Assembly: GCF_002866825.1 (NCBI RefSeq)
Contig: NZ_PKUS01000023.1
Coordinates: 62,001 to 126,000 of the forward strand
Direction of reading: 5' to 3'
DNA: 64,000 nucleotides
Source of the DNA: Pseudohalioglobus lutimaris
GTDB taxonomy: Bacteria > Pseudomonadota > Gammaproteobacteria > Pseudomonadales > Halieaceae
In this document: piece by piece, positions 61,718-64,000 of the stretch
Numbering within the stretch: position 1 is the stretch's first letter
Layout of the letters: the number at the start of each line of letters is the position of its first letter
The notes under the pieces: model-generated
What the model saw: only the letters and a program-made list of their open reading frames with translations
Database searches by the model: none
What the model was told of the DNA's origin: nothing
Position numbers and translations under genes: made by a program

Positions 61718-63121
61718 ATGAACAAGTCTAAAGCACTGGATCCAACAAGTGCAGCATTTCTCTTCACCGAAAAGAGAACCACGCCTATGCATATCGCTGT
61801 GCTTGGCATCTATAAGCCACCGAAAGGTACCGATGAGGCGAAATTCCTGCAGCGCCTGGTAGATACCGTTGGTAATATCGAACGATTTCGTTTCCCTTTT
61901 GGCAGCCGCTTGCATTCATCCCTAACAGGGCCAAGCTGGATAGACGATGACGACATCGATATTTCTTACCACTTGCGCAGGTCCGGCCTCGCAACGCCTG
62001 GTGACTTTGAACAATTGTTTACGCTTGTATCCAGGCTTCACGGAACATCTCTGGATCGCGACAGGCCTTTATGGGAACAACACCTGATCAACGGCTTGGA
62101 GGGTAATCGCTTCGCTCTCTATACAAAGCTTCACCACGCAGCCATCGACGGAGTGGGCATGGCCAAACTCGGCCAATCCATGCACTCGACAACAAAGTCC
62201 GATCGCTTGAAGACCTCGCCATTCTGTCGCGGCCCACGAACGGAGGCGTCTACGCGGGAATTTCGAAAACCCACTCAACCTGTGTCTATGCCGGATCTAA
62301 GAGTGGGTTTGGAGGTATTAAAACAGGCCTCTGGAAGCACCACGAACATATCTTCAGCAATGTTATAGTACCTGCAGGGTTATATCCGACCGGGTGATCT
62401 CACAGTGCCCTGGCAGCATCGTGGCCCCACCCCATTGAATACCAAAGTCGGAGCTCCACGATCCTTCAATGCAAGCTCATGGGAACTTGACCGTATCAAG
62501 CAACTTGGCAGGACGCTCGGAGGCACAATAAATGACGTTGTGCTGAGTGTTTGCTCAGGCGCTATTCGGAGCTATCTAAAACAATGGCATGAGTTACCGA
62601 CACGACCGCTGACCACCATAGTACCGGTTTCCCTGCGTGACAAAGGCGATACAGGCAGTGCAAACCAGATCGCGTTTATCACCGTAAACCTTGCTACCGA
62701 TGTTGAAGATCCCGAGCAGCGCTTTAGGGATATCCAGAGATCAGTGAAATCTGGAAAATCTCTCTATACTGGGCTGTCTGCGACGGAAGCCGGAGTATTC
62801 AGTGCCTTGACACAGGCGCCGGTACTAACCTCATCCCTATTAGGCCTGACGCCAAAATTTCCGCACAGCAGCGTACTCATATCCAACGTACCCGGCCCCC
62901 GAAAAAAAATGTATATCGACGGGGCCGAGCTCGAGGCAAGTTATCCTGTTGCCGCACTACCCGAGGGCATCGCGCTAAATATCACTGTCTCCAGCTACGC
63001 AGGAAGATTGGACTGTGGTGCCGTCGCCTGCCGGCGGTCGCTACCCGAAGCTGACAGGATTATTGACCTGAAGGGAGATGCACTGGTTGAATTGGAGAAA
63101 GTGGCAGGCATCAGCGCCTAG
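61718..63121 (+). pseudogene. Wax-ester synthase/diacylglycerol acyltransferase (WS/DGAT), in-frame TAG
   Basis: One frame from ATG 61718 to TAG 63119-63121, interrupted by TAG at 62366-62368 (codon 217). Acyltransferase motif KLHHAAIDGVGM with H139, H140, D144 and G145; FLFTEKRTTPMHIAVLGIY at the N-terminus; after the stop, PLNTKVGAPRSFNASSWELD, LGGTINDVVLSVCSGAIRSY LK, RPLTTIVPVSLRDKGDTGSA NQI and VLISNVPGPRKKMYIDGAEL, all conserved WS/DGAT blocks. It would esterify acyl-CoA to alcohols or diacylglycerol for storage lipid. With the stop, only the active-site half would be made unless suppressed. Confidence 0.85.
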
Positions 63122-63129
63122 AGGCTCGC

Positions 63130-63867
63130 TTAGTGCGACTTGCCGCTCATTGTAACCTCGAATTCGATGCTGCCCAACGCGCCATAATCTACACGGTAGC
63201 AACCAGTTAACATTGGCAGTCCACCGCCACAGGTACCGCACAATAATACCGAACCACCTTCTATTTGAAGACCACGCTCTCGAGCTTCGCTAATACACCA
63301 TTGCAGCGCCTGTTCTGGGCCACCCAGGGAATCCATCGGAGAGGTTTCCATGATAGTGGAACCGTCCAACGTGGACGTCAATTTTGAAGATTTCAGGGCG
63401 TCGAAATCCACTTCTGACCACGGGATCTGCTCGCCAACGAGAAAGCGATCAGCACCCAGGCTGGAAACGACTAGGTTTGCCGCCGTCATATCTTCGGGTC
63501 TGGAAAAGTTTACGTAGACAAATTCAATCGCTGGACCCACAGACTTTGGCTGTCCCTCAGCATCAAGAATGATGGCCAACTCACACTCGATCTGCGAGCC
63601 AGCCAACAGAGGAACACGGTCACCCAACATCAGCTCGCCCCAGTCATACACATAGCCGAGCAAAGCATGGTCAAGTCCAAAAAAGGGCTGGAGATCTGTA
63701 TTAGTCAATCCTGCCTTCAAACCACGTATTTTCTTGTCGCAGACACGCTCAGCAACAGATGGTAGTAATGCATAGGCATCGTCTAATGTGAGGCCCTCGG
63801 GAAATTCCGAAAGTGGGTTGTGGCCCAGTATGTCGCTGGCTAGCTTTGCCTGAAACTCTTCATGCAT
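63130..63867 (-). CDS. Fumarylacetoacetate-hydrolase-fold hydratase (2-oxopent-4-enoate hydratase-like)
   Basis: 245 residues, ATG at 63867 after AAGGACAC. IRGLKAGLTNTDLQPFFGLDHALLGYVYDWGELMLGD near residues 47-83 and QIECELAIILDAEGQP (E-x-E metal ligands) match the MhpD/2-keto-4-pentenoate hydratase group; SVLLCGTCGGGLPMLTGCYRVDYGALGSIEFEVTM is the typical C-terminus. It would hydrate a 2-oxo-4-enoate in a meta-cleavage-like pathway. A further gene ends 26 bases upstream at the window edge, and the two are probably co-transcribed. Confidence 0.85.
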   Translation of the reverse strand: MHEEFQAKLASDILGHNPLSEFPEGLTLDDAYALLPSVAERVCDKKIRGLKAGLTNTDLQPFFGLDHALLGYVYDWGELMLGDRVPLLAGSQIECELAIILDAEGQPKSVGPAIEFVYVNFSRPEDMTAANLVVSSLGADRFLVGEQIPWSEVDFDALKSSKLTSTLDGSTIMETSPMDSLGGPEQALQWCISEARERGLQIEGGSVLLCGTCGGGLPMLTGCYRVDYGALGSIEFEVTMSGKSH

Positions 63868-63893
63868 GCACTGTGTCCTTCTATGTTCTTGCT

Positions 63894-64000
63894 CTAAACG
63901 GCAACGAGCCCATTAACTATCGATTGCAAATCGGATGCATCCAGGTATCGGGGAACGGGATACATATTGCCCGCCTCGGCGCCGGCTGACCGCACCACAT
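63894..64000 (-). CDS. C-terminal part of an unidentified gene (runs off the window)
   Basis: Open frame to TAG at 63894-63896 giving ... VVRSAGAEAGNMYPVPRYLD ASDLQSIVNGLVAV. The end looks protein-like and is followed by the hydratase gene after 26 bases, so an operon is likely. Too little remains to name a family. Confidence 0.5.
   Translation of the reverse strand, partial: VVRSAGAEAGNMYPVPRYLDASDLQSIVNGLVAV

Noticed and set aside
46285-62368. Pyrrolysine or genome-wide TAG recoding as the explanation for the interrupted genes.
   Set aside because: TAG terminates several normal genes in the window (glcE, glcF, YkgJ-type, antitoxin), and one interruption is TGA; gene decay is simpler. Kept only as a low-key finding to test.
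1-64000. CRISPR arrays, tRNA or rRNA genes.
   Set aside because: No regularly spaced repeats, no cloverleaf-like or rRNA-like sequence noticed. The integrase therefore has no visible tRNA attachment site here; small features could still be missed without tools.

Overview
This window looks like the chromosome of an aerobic, probably marine gammaproteobacterium. The inference rests on mid-range base composition, TonB-receptor and PQQ-dehydrogenase relics, a glycolate-oxidase/malate-synthase operon, a sulfatase, a TauD-type dioxygenase and a WS/DGAT acyltransferase. No rRNA, tRNA or CRISPR array was recognised. Function names come from protein motifs read by eye; no database search was possible.

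Layout. 1-9.45 kb and about 12.7-13.9 kb carry genes typical of an integrative/conjugative or plasmid-like element: ArdC-type antirestriction protein, a degenerate N6-methylase-like protein, a RelB/RelE-type toxin-antitoxin pair, DUF1508, YkgJ and many small unknown genes. Several short minus-strand units in these two parts start with the same kind of hairpin-rich 5' leader. Between the two parts, 9.47-12.7 kb holds a second copy of chromosomal material: an AraC-type regulator and the 3' end of a glycyl radical enzyme (GRE) gene, in the same order and orientation as at 50-54 kb. The copy is bounded on the left by a perfect 56-bp palindrome and contains an IS3 remnant.

14-28 kb: an endonuclease/exonuclease/phosphatase-fold protein, a frameshifted AP2-domain gene, a GST, an AGPS-like FAD oxidase, a third AraC regulator, a decayed transposase and a complete minus-strand glycolate operon (glcB-glcG-glcD-glcE-glcF). 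28-31 kb: IS3 remnant fused to a DUF4365-like fragment, a tyrosine recombinase and an AbiH-like phage-defence gene. 31-42.6 kb: metabolic genes (LysR regulators, TauD-like, PanB-like, saccharopine-reductase-like, sulfatase, gamma carbonic anhydrase, second AGPS-like oxidase), a glcD/glcF relic and a GntR regulator. That regulator is probably GlcC, because its operator-like palindrome (TGGTAATACCA) occurs twice before its own gene and twice before glcB, 12 kb away.

42.7-53.6 kb is a gene graveyard: a GRE-acs chimera, a TonB receptor with a large internal deletion, a PQQ alcohol dehydrogenase with a nonsense codon, and both genes of glutathione-dependent formaldehyde oxidation broken. 54.2-60.6 kb holds two intact GRE genes with an AraC regulator between them. 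They share a 25-bp promoter box at identical spacing, but no radical-SAM activase is encoded in the window. The right end has an unknown protein, a WS/DGAT gene with an in-frame stop, and a fumarylacetoacetate-hydrolase/hydratase-like gene.

Main messages: (1) a candidate structured 5' leader RNA family in a mobile element; (2) a GRE cluster in an apparently aerobic genome, with a stand-alone glycyl-radical domain elsewhere; (3) a GlcC-type regulon visible from its operators; (4) widespread pseudogenisation concentrated on an alcohol/formaldehyde oxidation route.
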